From a virus: a DNA stretch of 41,141 bases. The stretch lies in the IMG/VR virus record IMGVR_UViG_3300033980_000483, positions 1 through 41,141 of that record. One strand, 5' to 3'. The position numbers and the translations under genes were made by a program. The notes beneath the pieces were generated by a model. That model was not told the DNA's origin and searched no databases. It saw only the letters and a list, made by a program, of their open reading frames with translations. Positions 15,478-22,474 of the stretch are shown one piece after another (position 1 is the stretch's first letter; every line of letters begins with the position of its first letter).

Positions 15478-15997
15478 AGCTAAAAACATTATTCTAAAAC
15501 CTATCACCAGCCAGGAAGCTAACGCTATTATTAAAAAACTTCATTACTCAGGGAAGGTTGTTAATAACTCACGGATACATATTGGTGTTTTCTACAATGG
15601 TAGTCTTGAAGGTGCGATGCAGTTCGGTTCACCACTGGACAAAAGCAAGGTCATCGGGTTAGTTGAAGATACAAAATGGAATGATTTTGTTGAATTAAAC
15701 CGCATGGCATTTAGTGACAATCTGCCAAGAAATAGTGAAAGCAGGGCGTTATCAATTGCATTTAAACTATTAAGAAAACACGCGCCGCATCTAAAATGGG
15801 TTCTTAGCTTTTCTGATGCTTGTCAGTGTGGAGACGGTACTATTTATAGGGCTTCTGGATTTATTTTGACTGGGATAAATAGTAAGTCTGATATGATTTG
15901 GCGATTGCCTGATAAGTTAAGACACCTCTCGCGGGGGGGGATACGGTTCATAGAATTACCGTACAAACAAAAACATCTGCAATTAGCCATTGGGTAA
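15470..15997 (+). CDS. Mom-like DNA adenine modification protein, frame broken at a G8 tract
   Basis: Resembles phage Mu Mom, a GNAT-fold enzyme that makes an acylamide-type adenine modification shielding DNA from restriction. Visible: LHYSGK (25-29 region), ELNRMAFSDNLPRNSESRAL (75-94) and SFSDACQCGDGTIYRASGF (113-131), the family's core motifs. At 15933-15940 there are eight consecutive G. As read, the frame ends after about 175 residues with a non-family tail. Adding one G (or removing two) continues through 16203 to about 244 residues, near Mu Mom's 231. This is either a phase-variable tract or a sequencing error. Confidence 0.85.
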   Translation: MGKAKNIILKPITSQEANAIIKKLHYSGKVVNNSRIHIGVFYNGSLEGAMQFGSPLDKSKVIGLVEDTKWNDFVELNRMAFSDNLPRNSESRALSIAFKLLRKHAPHLKWVLSFSDACQCGDGTIYRASGFILTGINSKSDMIWRLPDKLRHLSRGGIRFIELPYKQKHLQLAIG

Positions 15998-16203
15998 CAA
16001 ACACCTATGGAAACCCAAATACACCATTAAAGAAATTGCAGCAAGATCATGGTGGAGAATTATTAAGCGGCTGCCAAATGAGATATATCTATTTTTTAGA
16101 CCCTACCTACAGAGAAAAATTAACAGCTCCTATAATCCCGTTTGATGAGATTAAAAAACGTGGTTTCTCAATGTATAAAGGTGAGAAAATAGTATATAAT
16201 TAG
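15941..16203 (+). pseudogene. displaced C-terminal coding segment of the Mom-like gene
   Basis: In the shifted frame this stretch reads without a stop: DTVHRITVQTK, SHWVTNTYGNPNTPLKKLQQ, then MRYIYFLDPTYREKL and APIIPFDEIKKRGFSMYKG to a TAG at 16201. The RYIYFLDP and PIIPFDE parts are what Mom-family C-termini look like. It is not a separate gene because it lacks its own start signal. It should be read together with the entry at 15470. Confidence 0.75.
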
Positions 16204-16206
16204 ATT

Positions 16207-16278
16207 GCGAGTATAGCTGAGTGGTAAAGCCGTGGGTGTCCAACCCATGATCGGAGGTTCAAATCCTACCTACTCGCT
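16207..16278 (+). tRNA. divergent tRNA, Gly(UCC)-like
   Basis: Perfect 7-bp acceptor stem (GCGAGTA / TACTCGC) plus discriminator T; D-arm GCT...AGC with GTGG in the loop; anticodon stem GTGGG/CCCAT; loop TGTCCAA giving anticodon UCC at the normal place; T-loop TTCAAAT. Overall it aligns with tRNA-Gly(UCC). Odd: position 33 is G instead of the near-universal U, and the T stem GGAGG/CCTACC needs a bulged A. CCA is not encoded. It starts 3 bases after the Mom-like stop, so it probably shares that transcript. It could be a degenerate or specialised phage tRNA. Confidence 0.7.
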
Positions 16279-16312
16279 TTAACGTTGCTTATCGAAACCA
16301 TAGTACAACTGT

Positions 16313-16340
16313 TTGAAATACCTATAAATTGTGTTACAAT
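16313..16340 (+). promoter_or_regulatory. probable promoter of the KilA-N gene
   Basis: TTGAAA at 16313-16318, 16-base spacer, TACAAT at 16335-16340. The transcript would start near 16347 and carry a folded leader before the ATG at 16418. Confidence 0.5.
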
Positions 16341-16351
16341 TATCATGTAAT

Positions 16352-16393
16352 CCCCTCACCGGATGGTGTTATCAGCACCGAGTCCAACAGGGG
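16352..16393 (+). promoter_or_regulatory. structured 5' leader of the KilA-N gene
   Basis: Nested stem: CCCCT (16352-16356) with AGGGG (16389-16393); inside it GGA (16361-16363) with TCC (16383-16385), and GGTG (16365-16368) with CACC (16376-16379), loop TTATCAG. An alternative pairing of CACC at 16357-16360 with GGTG exists, so the leader could switch. No known riboswitch class recognised. Confidence 0.45.
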
Positions 16394-16417
16394 AACGGCA
16401 ACCTAGCAAGAGGTCAC

Positions 16418-17011
16418 ATGAATAATTTAGCAGTTTTTAACTACAACGGACAAACAATTTCGCGTCGTCACGATGGGTTTATCAACCTTACCCAGATGTG
16501 TCAAGCAAATGATAAGCGAATTGATAACTGGACGCGACTAAAGCAAACTCAAGACTACACAAGGGTTTTAGGTAACTCACTCACATCTGAGGTAGTTTGT
16601 TCAGAAGAGGGCGTTAACGGTGGTACTTGGGGACATCCTAGTTTAGCGATCAATTTAGCCCGTTGGATTAGCCCAGAATTTGCCGTGTGGTGTGATGGAC
16701 ACATCTTTAATTTGATGTCAACTGGCACTACGGCGATCGCTCACCAAATACCAAAAACCTATTCTCAGGCGTTACTAGAAGCCGCAAAGTTAGCAGAAGA
16801 GAACGAACGACTAGAAGCGCAAAACATCCTTTTAGAGCAACAAAATGAGCAACTATCAGAAGCAGTTGATGAGTTGTTCAATTATTCCTCTATCGTTCGT
16901 CAATACTATTGCCAATTTTCCCAAATATGTCTGAAACCCAATAAAATCGTGACGATATCAATAGGGTTTCAGGGGTTTGGCAATAGTATTGGTTCGTGTA
17001 GCCAAATTTAA
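16418..17011 (+). CDS. KilA-N domain protein, interrupted by a MITE
   Basis: Start at the ATG at 16418, with AGAGG upstream. The KilA-N DNA-binding domain covers residues about 10-115: SRRHDGFINLTQMCQAND, DNWTRLKQTQDYTRVLG, GGTWGHPSLAINLARWISPE. A coiled coil follows (LEAAKLAEENERLEAQNILL). KilA-N proteins of phages often act as antirepressors or regulators. After residue 161 (NYSSIVR) the frame enters a 91-bp insertion and ends after a nonsense tail of 36 residues. The lost C-terminal domain continues at 16998-17204. Confidence 0.85.
   Translation: MNNLAVFNYNGQTISRRHDGFINLTQMCQANDKRIDNWTRLKQTQDYTRVLGNSLTSEVVCSEEGVNGGTWGHPSLAINLARWISPEFAVWCDGHIFNLMSTGTTAIAHQIPKTYSQALLEAAKLAEENERLEAQNILLEQQNEQLSEAVDELFNYSSIVRQYYCQFSQICLKPNKIVTISIGFQGFGNSIGSCSQI
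16901..16991. mobile_element. 91-bp MITE with 15-bp inverted ends and 6-bp target duplication
   Basis: Left end CAATACTATTGCCAA (16901-16915) and right end TTGGCAATAGTATTG (16977-16991) are perfect inverted repeats. An inner inverted pair CTGAAACCC (16931-16939) / GGGTTTCAG (16964-16972) means the whole element folds into a long hairpin. Flanking GTTCGT at 16895-16900 and 16992-16997 is a target-site duplication. It has no coding capacity, so it must have been moved by a transposase in trans. Confidence 0.93.
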
Positions 17012-17204
17012 CGGTATCTCAGAAACTCGGTTTAAGTGGCACAGACTCAAAACTGTATCAAATCAAATGGGACTGGAAATCAAAAAAGTACCATGTCCAA
17101 GGTTTGTTGAGAAAAATTTATACAGCCACGATGCTTGGCGTGTCGCTTATCCTGGTATCGCATTACCGGAAACAACTACACTGGTTATTCAAGCGGTAAA
17201 ATAG
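16998..17204 (+). pseudogene. severed C-terminal domain of the KilA-N protein
   Basis: Removing the MITE and one GTTCGT joins ...NYSSIVR directly to VAKFNGISETRFKWHRLKTV in frame, and on to ...TTTLVIQAVK and a TAG stop at 17204, giving an intact ancestral protein of 229 residues. The joined part, with FKWHRLKT and LYSHDAWRVAYPG, resembles the C-terminal modules that accompany phage KilA-N/antirepressor proteins. A start at ATG 16977, inside the MITE end, could give a 75-residue fragment, but I see no good ribosome site. Confidence 0.8.
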
Positions 17205-17227
17205 TCAATTAACAGCAACTAATCAAA

Positions 17228-17255
17228 AACCCTGGACTATTATTTGTCTAGGGTT
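17228..17255. terminator. bidirectional terminator between KilA-N and HNH genes
   Basis: AACCCTGGAC (17228-17237) pairs with GTCTAGGGTT (17246-17255) with one G-T pair; the minus side is followed by TTTTTG and the plus side by TTCTTATTG. It overlaps the HNH stop codon. Confidence 0.8.
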
Positions 17256-17580
17256 TCTTATTGTAAAACTTCTGAATCTTCCTATAATTCTTTTGTAGCA
17301 TCTTGGTAAATGCCGGGGTGTTGTGATTCTTCCATTCCGGATCTGTAGGGTGAACAATCCAGTTTTTAGGACTATGACAGATATTGAAATGACACCTCCG
17401 GCACGTTGGAAAAATATTAACTCCGTACCTATCCCCCGACTTACGATAACTAGAATGATGCACCTGTTCAGACTTATTGATTAAGCACACCGTACAGAGT
17501 CCATGAGTTCTGAGGTGTGCTTTTCTGCATTTCTTCTTATGCTTTTTCAGGTTGCCATAACGGGCTTTATAATTAGGCAT
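17248..17580 (-). CDS. HNH endonuclease
   Basis: 110 residues. C29-x2-C32 and C60-x2-C63 form the structural zinc site; VHHSSYRKSGD (40-50) holds the first catalytic His, and CRRCHFNICH the second half of the beta-beta-alpha metal finger. HNH proteins next to large terminases assist DNA packaging by cutting at cos/pac. Here it is divergent from the large terminase with only 17 bases between starts, so they may share control. Confidence 0.85.
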   Translation of the reverse strand: MPNYKARYGNLKKHKKKCRKAHLRTHGLCTVCLINKSEQVHHSSYRKSGDRYGVNIFPTCRRCHFNICHSPKNWIVHPTDPEWKNHNTPAFTKMLQKNYRKIQKFYNKKP

Positions 17581-17597
17581 ATTTAAGATAATTTATT

Positions 17598-19097
17598 ATG
17601 ATTTTTCCATCCCCTGCCAGATTAAATCCTAAGAACAAGATCAAGACACAGCAAAATACCAGAGCGAGGGTAACGCCGGCTGCTGGTGCAATTACAATCT
17701 TTGATAAGTTCACGCCTAACCCCGGCGGACAATCTGAATTTCTGGAGTTGGCAGGATGGAACACGCCCGATCCGTTAGATCATAGATGGGTTGGTGCAAT
17801 TGGGGGAATAAATAGCGGTAAATCCTTTGCTGGTGCTGTATGGGCGTGTACCAGGGCATTACTTGACCCCAAAGCACGGGGCATGATTACCGCCAACGAT
17901 TACGGGCAATTATCGAGGGCATCTTTGGTAACATTAGTTGAAGTTTGTCGCCTGTTCAATATTCCGTTAGAGCCGTGGCGTGAATCACCGGAAGATCAGG
18001 CATTAGCGATCGCTAATTGTCAACGATGCTACATAGGACATCAGAAGGCGTTCGTTTACGTGATATCTGCCAACAATTTCGCAGGGAAAACACAAGCGGG
18101 GCGGGGTTTGCAGATTAGATGGGTTTGGGCTGATGAATTTGCCTACGCATCGGAACAGGCATTTTTAACTATTGATGGACGGCTGGGGCGTGGACCGGGT
18201 GAGATGAAAGGACAAGGGATAATGACGACTTCACCCGCCGGGTACAATTACGTTTATCACAAATTTGGCGACCCTACTAGAGAAGAGAAGATACAGAAAC
18301 TTTACAAGATGGCCTCTTTGTCCTCACTGGAGAATATTCATTCAGGTGAGGATTATGTAGAGTCGTTAAAAGCCAACTATACCGATGAAATGTATCTTCA
18401 GGAGATTGAAGGTAAATTTATTAATACCAGCATCGGTATAGTTTACAAATATTTTACCCGCTCCGTTCATGCTTTGCAGGGTGAAGATGCCGAATTACTG
18501 GAGTACGACCCAAATTTACCACTACTCCTAACCTTTGACTTTAACCACACGCCTATAGTTTGTCTAGCGGCTCAACAACGGGGCAATGAGGTTCATTTTT
18601 GTCGGGAATGGTCAATCATGGACTCCGACATTTGGGAACTCACAGAAAGTATTGTGGACTGGGTAGAGAAATACGGCATACCCCCAGAAATCCAGATATT
18701 TGGGGATGCCACCGGACGCGCTCGAACTGCGGCTAGTCGGTTGTCATCGTGGGATATCGTTTTTCAGGGATTAGAGCCACTAGCAGCACTGGGAGGCAAA
18801 GGTTATTTGGTTCGCAAGTTTGCCGACGCTAACCCGTTTGTTGTGAATCGGGTTCACTCAGTTAATCAACTTTTCCGCCAAAACCGTTGCTATATTCACT
18901 TTGCTAACTGCCAAAACTTTATCAAGGATTTGGAACAGGTGACATGGAGTGATGAGGGCATCAATAAAAGCGATAACCCGCTGCTATCACATTTAAGCGA
19001 CGCAGCGGGTTATCTAATTCATTCAATCTATCCGTTCAAGAAAGAGACGCGAGAACGGAAGTTAGGGAAGAAACAGGTCAGGGGTTTGGCGGGTTAA
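17598..19097 (+). CDS. terL: terminase large subunit
   Basis: 499 residues. ATPase: Walker A GGINSGKS (69-76), Walker B WVWADE (175-180) and coupling motif TTSPAG (210-214). Nuclease (RNase H fold): D314 in LTFDFNHTP, D370 in IFGDATGRAR, D468 in HLSDAAGYL. This motor cuts concatemeric DNA and pumps it into the prohead. Length and motif order are normal. It is on the plus strand, opposite to portal and capsid genes, which is unusual. Convergent with the next gene, overlapping by 4 bases. Confidence 0.93.
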   Translation: MIFPSPARLNPKNKIKTQQNTRARVTPAAGAITIFDKFTPNPGGQSEFLELAGWNTPDPLDHRWVGAIGGINSGKSFAGAVWACTRALLDPKARGMITANDYGQLSRASLVTLVEVCRLFNIPLEPWRESPEDQALAIANCQRCYIGHQKAFVYVISANNFAGKTQAGRGLQIRWVWADEFAYASEQAFLTIDGRLGRGPGEMKGQGIMTTSPAGYNYVYHKFGDPTREEKIQKLYKMASLSSLENIHSGEDYVESLKANYTDEMYLQEIEGKFINTSIGIVYKYFTRSVHALQGEDAELLEYDPNLPLLLTFDFNHTPIVCLAAQQRGNEVHFCREWSIMDSDIWELTESIVDWVEKYGIPPEIQIFGDATGRARTAASRLSSWDIVFQGLEPLAALGGKGYLVRKFADANPFVVNRVHSVNQLFRQNRCYIHFANCQNFIKDLEQVTWSDEGINKSDNPLLSHLSDAAGYLIHSIYPFKKETRERKLGKKQVRGLAG

Positions 19098-19423
19098 AAT
19101 GGCAGACCCTTAGCTTTTACTTTACTAAATAAGAGTTTTATTCTGAAAACACATTTGCTCACTTCATTAATTAGCGTCGGCAAAATTCCTGATGGTTCTT
19201 TGAAGTCTTTGTAATGATCAAAAATATCTAAAACCTCAACATCATCGTCAATATTGTTCTGTTTTTTGTATTCTTCGCAAAATACGTCAAAAGCTGCGTA
19301 TGGATGAAAAACAAAGCAATAACGTACATACCACCAGCCAAACTCAAGTCTACTAATTTTAGTCTTTGACAACCTGTATTGTCCTGGATCAGACAATCTA
19401 CACCGCATATTAAAATCAGGCAT
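19094..19423 (-). CDS. hypothetical protein (109 aa)
   Basis: No family recognised. N-terminus MPDFNMRCRLSDPGQYRLSK, then an aromatic stretch (FGWWYVRYCFVFHPYAAFDVF) and an acidic middle (IDDDVEVLDIFDHYKDF), ending in a basic helix. Starts on the last base of the ERF gene stop, so it is the third gene of the 20976-19094 operon and probably takes part in recombination or replication. Confidence 0.65.
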   Translation of the reverse strand: MPDFNMRCRLSDPGQYRLSKTKISRLEFGWWYVRYCFVFHPYAAFDVFCEEYKKQNNIDDDVEVLDIFDHYKDFKEPSGILPTLINEVSKCVFRIKLLFSKVKAKGLPF

Positions 19424-20076
19424 TATTGACCACCTCTAAACAACACTTGTTGCCATTTTTGAACCGATGTTAAATCTGTTTTTTTAACATTATCCGTGTA
19501 ACTTTCAAGGGCTGATGAATTTTCAGCCCCTTGGGAAATCGCCCAATCAATGCACATATCTTTAATGAGTTGATCGGCATTTTTTAAATCATTAATTGAT
19601 GGAACTTGATGACTGGACAACCAAGCTAGAACCCAGCTTTTATCAACTTTTAAAAATTCCCTGACTTGTTTAATGGTGTCGCCAATAGCCAGTGCTGATT
19701 GTTTGCCATTGCCGTTAGTTTTTGTGCTATTTGCGTCGTCGTCTTCGTCGGCTGTAATACTCAATAAAGCACACACCGAATAACGACGGGCATAAGTGAG
19801 AGCCGCGCCCTTTTTCTGAGAGTCCTGAATATCAGGAAGTTCATATTCCGAAGTCAGAACTTCACCCGATTCATGGAATAATTGGGTTTTTAAAATGCCC
19901 CCCTTTTCCATGATTTGAACTATTGCTAATCCGTTCTTACAAAGGTGTGGGGTAACTGCGTCCAAGACTGAATCTAGCGACGCATAGCTCATTTTAAAAT
20001 GAGGATTAGTTTTGTCTTTTTCGATGGGCGGAAACTCCGCCCGCGCTTTGATCAACGCCTTAATTAGTTCAATCAT
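19423..20076 (-). CDS. erf: ERF-family single-strand annealing recombinase
   Basis: 217 residues. The ERF signature is clear: FPPIEKDKTNPHFKMSYASL, then DAVTPHLCKNGLAIVQ, and later GAALTYARRYSVCALLSITA followed by DEDDDAN. ERF proteins anneal single strands during phage recombination and circularisation. The C-terminal half is variable, as usual. 87 bases after the upstream 270-aa gene and overlapping the downstream gene by one base. Confidence 0.92.
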   Translation of the reverse strand: MIELIKALIKARAEFPPIEKDKTNPHFKMSYASLDSVLDAVTPHLCKNGLAIVQIMEKGGILKTQLFHESGEVLTSEYELPDIQDSQKKGAALTYARRYSVCALLSITADEDDDANSTKTNGNGKQSALAIGDTIKQVREFLKVDKSWVLAWLSSHQVPSINDLKNADQLIKDMCIDWAISQGAENSSALESYTDNVKKTDLTSVQKWQQVLFRGGQ

Positions 20077-20163
20077 TTTAACCTCTGAATAATTCTTCTA
20101 AACAATCTTTATCTTCCTCTAAAATGTTTTTGAATAGGGGCAATTACGCCCCAAGAAAATTAT

Positions 20164-20976
20164 CTAAGCTGCTAACAAATGTTCATATTCACGACGAGTC
20201 AATCTGATCAACTCTTTAGCTACGGGCTGCCAGTCTTGGCTAAAATCCTCACCATTCATAGTCCAGCCATGATCATCATCCAGGAAGATATCCCCAGCGA
20301 GCGCCCCATGAACTCTGAGTGTGTAGCTTTGCCCAAAATCATGGATAAAGTTTGAATCTTCGATAGGGGGAGTTATGCGACCACTGCCGCGCTCGTCTTC
20401 AATCATGCCTACATACTCATCTTTAATATACTGTTCAGCATCTACATAGGAATCAAATGAGAAACTGCCTTCACCCATTCTGGCAATCCATTCACCATTA
20501 TCAGAATCCCGCTCAATTGTAGCAATGACGTTGTGTACGTCGTTGTGTACAATGGCTTCAAAATTAAAGAAGTCATCAGAGGAAATAAAGCTGATTTCAG
20601 TTTCAGAAGCCTCTGCTGCTTGCACTTCTAACTCAACCTCTAACTCGTTTTGGGCTAAGGCTTGACTGTCTACGAGTATGTAGCCCTGCCATTTGCAGTA
20701 GCGTTCTGCTAATTGGTAGCTACTACATTGGTGAACGACTTCACTGTTAACGATTACCTCATAAGCCTCGCTGTCCCAGCTTTCAGAGTTGAAATTAATT
20801 GTTGCTTCTACAATCTTCTGAACCTGGGTAGATTGATGCTTAACGATTGCATCTACCCAGGATTGAATAAGTCTCTTGTCGCCTGTGGGCAAAACGCCTA
20901 AGTCAGCGGCGATTTTTTTGACTTTAACTAAACCGCGATTTAATAACTGTTGACTTGAGTAGATTGGATGTGACAT
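20164..20976 (-). CDS. hypothetical protein with SAP-like N-terminal module (270 aa)
   Basis: The N-terminus (SSQQLLNRGLVKVKKIAADL followed by GDKRLIQSWVDAIVKHQ) resembles the SAP-like DNA-binding helix pairs that start many cyanobacterial phage and plasmid proteins. The rest is acidic with repeated beta-hairpin-like segments (AYEVIVNSEVVHQCSSYQLA, IATIERDSDNGEWIARMGEG). No enzyme motif. First gene of the operon read from the strong divergent promoter at 21062-21091. Confidence 0.65.
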   Translation of the reverse strand: MSHPIYSSQQLLNRGLVKVKKIAADLGVLPTGDKRLIQSWVDAIVKHQSTQVQKIVEATINFNSESWDSEAYEVIVNSEVVHQCSSYQLAERYCKWQGYILVDSQALAQNELEVELEVQAAEASETEISFISSDDFFNFEAIVHNDVHNVIATIERDSDNGEWIARMGEGSFSFDSYVDAEQYIKDEYVGMIEDERGSGRITPPIEDSNFIHDFGQSYTLRVHGALAGDIFLDDDHGWTMNGEDFSQDWQPVAKELIRLTRREYEHLLAA

Positions 20977-21061
20977 AGTTGGTTAAACCTTTTATTGGGT
21001 TGACAGGAGGCAGTTGTTTACTTTTCTCAGGAGTTGAGCAACTGCCTTCTTTATGTCTACC

Positions 21062-21113
21062 ACTATAACCCATAACTTTATAGGTTGTCAAGTACCAATT
21101 TATAAGTTATGGT
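21062..21113. promoter_or_regulatory. overlapping divergent promoters with inverted operator arms
   Basis: Minus promoter: TTGACA (plus 21086-21091), 18-base spacer, TATAGT (plus 21062-21067). Plus promoter: TTGTCA (21085-21090), 17-base spacer, TATGGT (21108-21113). The two -35 boxes coincide. Inverted arms CCATAACTTTATAG (21070-21083) and TTTATAAGTTATGG (21099-21112) cover both -10 flanks, the likely binding sites of the HTH protein at 21142. Confidence 0.7.
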
Positions 21114-21141
21114 AAATTTATAAATAACTGAGATCACCGCC

Positions 21142-21381
21142 ATGCCAACAATGAAAGTTACAAAACAGATGTCCATTGATGTCCCCGGACTAGGGGAAAG
21201 GATAAAAGCCGCCAGAAAATCTAGCCCAAAGCCGCTACTTGAGCTTTGCAGAGAAATAGGGTTTTCTCCTATGAATTGGTATCGGATCGAAAAAGAGCAG
21301 CAGAATATCCCAGAAGAGACGCTACATAAAATTGAAAAAGTATTAGGCGTTGATTTTGGCGTAAGTTTCGACAATCATTAA
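21142..21381 (+). CDS. XRE/Cro-type helix-turn-helix regulator
   Basis: 79 residues: LGERIKAARKSSPKPLLELC begins the HTH bundle, with the recognition part around REIGFSPMNWYRIEKEQQNI and a closing PEETLHKIEKVLG helix. A single-domain Cro-like repressor. It is transcribed away from the ERF operon through shared operator arms and so probably controls both itself and that operon. Confidence 0.8.
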   Translation: MPTMKVTKQMSIDVPGLGERIKAARKSSPKPLLELCREIGFSPMNWYRIEKEQQNIPEETLHKIEKVLGVDFGVSFDNH

Positions 21382-21445
21382 CTCGGTTCGCCGCAAACAC
21401 CGAGCTAATGGTTATGTGATCCTAATTATCGAAAAATTCAATAAT

Positions 21446-21880
21446 CTATTGAAATACTGAAAACCCTTTTCTCTTTAGTTCATCCACAAAGTCCATAAAT
21501 TCCGCTCGATTTTCGCTACACATATTGTCAATAGCTGACGCAGTAACGCCGAATAAATAGGCAAGCTCGTCAGTCATTTTTTTAGGATCGCTTCTGTCAA
21601 CTATTTTTATCGTCTGAATCCTGATAGACAAGTATTTCCCCACCGAATAGTCCGTCAACATACCACAGACTATCTGCCCATCAAATCTTCTCTGGCGGTC
21701 ACTTTTCCGTATATATATGCTGTTGTGTTGTGCTGTGCTGGAGTTATTGAAAAAGCTGGCTAATCCATATTCATACCGCAAAAATTCTGATTCTGTTGGA
21801 TACACAGGATAAGGTTTTGCTAACACAGGTAACGCGGTAGACAACGACAAAACACCAGTTAAAACGATATTTTTCAGCAT
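21446..21880 (-). CDS. secreted hypothetical protein (144 aa)
   Basis: The N-terminus MLKNIVLTGVLSLSTALPVL-AKP is a classical Sec signal peptide with an Ala-x-Ala-like cleavage region near residue 21. The mature part has two cysteines (in IVCGML and NMCSEN), perhaps a disulfide, and no known domain. Exported proteins of prophages often change the host surface. Its ribosome site lies in the hairpin at 21887-21909. Confidence 0.75.
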   Translation of the reverse strand: MLKNIVLTGVLSLSTALPVLAKPYPVYPTESEFLRYEYGLASFFNNSSTAQHNSIYIRKSDRQRRFDGQIVCGMLTDYSVGKYLSIRIQTIKIVDRSDPKKMTDELAYLFGVTASAIDNMCSENRAEFMDFVDELKRKGFSVFQ

Positions 21881-21886
21881 AAAAAA

Positions 21887-21909
21887 ATCCTCATGTTATA
21901 CATGAGGAT
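21887..21909 (-). promoter_or_regulatory. terminator-like hairpin that also contains the ribosome site
   Basis: Perfect 9-bp stem ATCCTCATG / CATGAGGAT with a 5-base loop. On the minus strand the 3' arm holds GAGGA, followed by seven T and then the ATG at 21880. So the same element is a textbook intrinsic terminator for transcripts from upstream genes and hides the Shine-Dalgarno of the secreted protein. Confidence 0.8.
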
Positions 21910-21998
21910 ACCTTTACTTAGTGATAAAGCGAATTGTGACTTTTACCTATTTATTTTTGGGGTAGAAAATTATCCTATTGATGTTTCAATAGTTTCAC

Positions 21999-22469
21999 CT
22001 AATGATTCGCATTTTCCAGCTTCTCAACCCGCCGCTCAATATTAGATTGACGTTTCAGCACTTCGGTATACTTTGAGTTTTGCGCGAGTGCTGCGGATAG
22101 CTGCTCAAAATCTCGCGCCATACTGGATATTTCGGCGTTAATGCGGTTTTGCTCTTGAATTATCCCCGACAATAAGGACGTTTGCTGTTTAACAAATTCA
22201 AGATCCTTGTTTTGGGATCTATCCGTCGCTTCCTTGTCATGTTTAATATTCTCAATCAAAGAAATTAAATCTTTTTTTACATCTCTGATTGAACTTTGTT
22301 CAGCATCACTGACAGACTTAAAACCCAGCCACACCGACAAAACAAGCCCAAGTAATCCTATAAATATTCCTAATATTTCTACCCACGACAAACCAAGTTT
22401 TTTACTAATAACTAAAAAGGCAAAAGATAGAATAGAAATGGCGAATAAGATTATTGTTTTAGTTCTCAT
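21999..22469 (-). CDS. membrane-anchored coiled-coil protein (156 aa)
   Basis: Two N-terminal membrane segments (about residues 5-22 and 29-50, TIILFAISILSFAFLVI and VEILGIFIGLLGLVLSVWLG) followed by about 100 residues of charged coiled coil (VKKDLISLIENIKHD, RRVEKLENANH). No enzymatic motif. A pinholin/spanin-like lysis role or a superinfection-exclusion role is possible; neither is proven. Starts 5 bases after the FHA gene stop. Confidence 0.7.
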   Translation of the reverse strand: MRTKTIILFAISILSFAFLVISKKLGLSWVEILGIFIGLLGLVLSVWLGFKSVSDAEQSSIRDVKKDLISLIENIKHDKEATDRSQNKDLEFVKQQTSLLSGIIQEQNRINAEISSMARDFEQLSAALAQNSKYTEVLKRQSNIERRVEKLENANH

Positions 22470-22474
22470 TGATT

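Noticed and set aside
16207-16278. The tRNA as the phage attachment site
   Set aside because: It lies mid-prophage, far from the integrase, and no repeat of its 3' end was seen at the window edges.
20098-20142. TTG-started 21-aa reading frame between the 270-aa gene and ERF
   Set aside because: Too short with no ribosome site; it could be real but nothing supports it.
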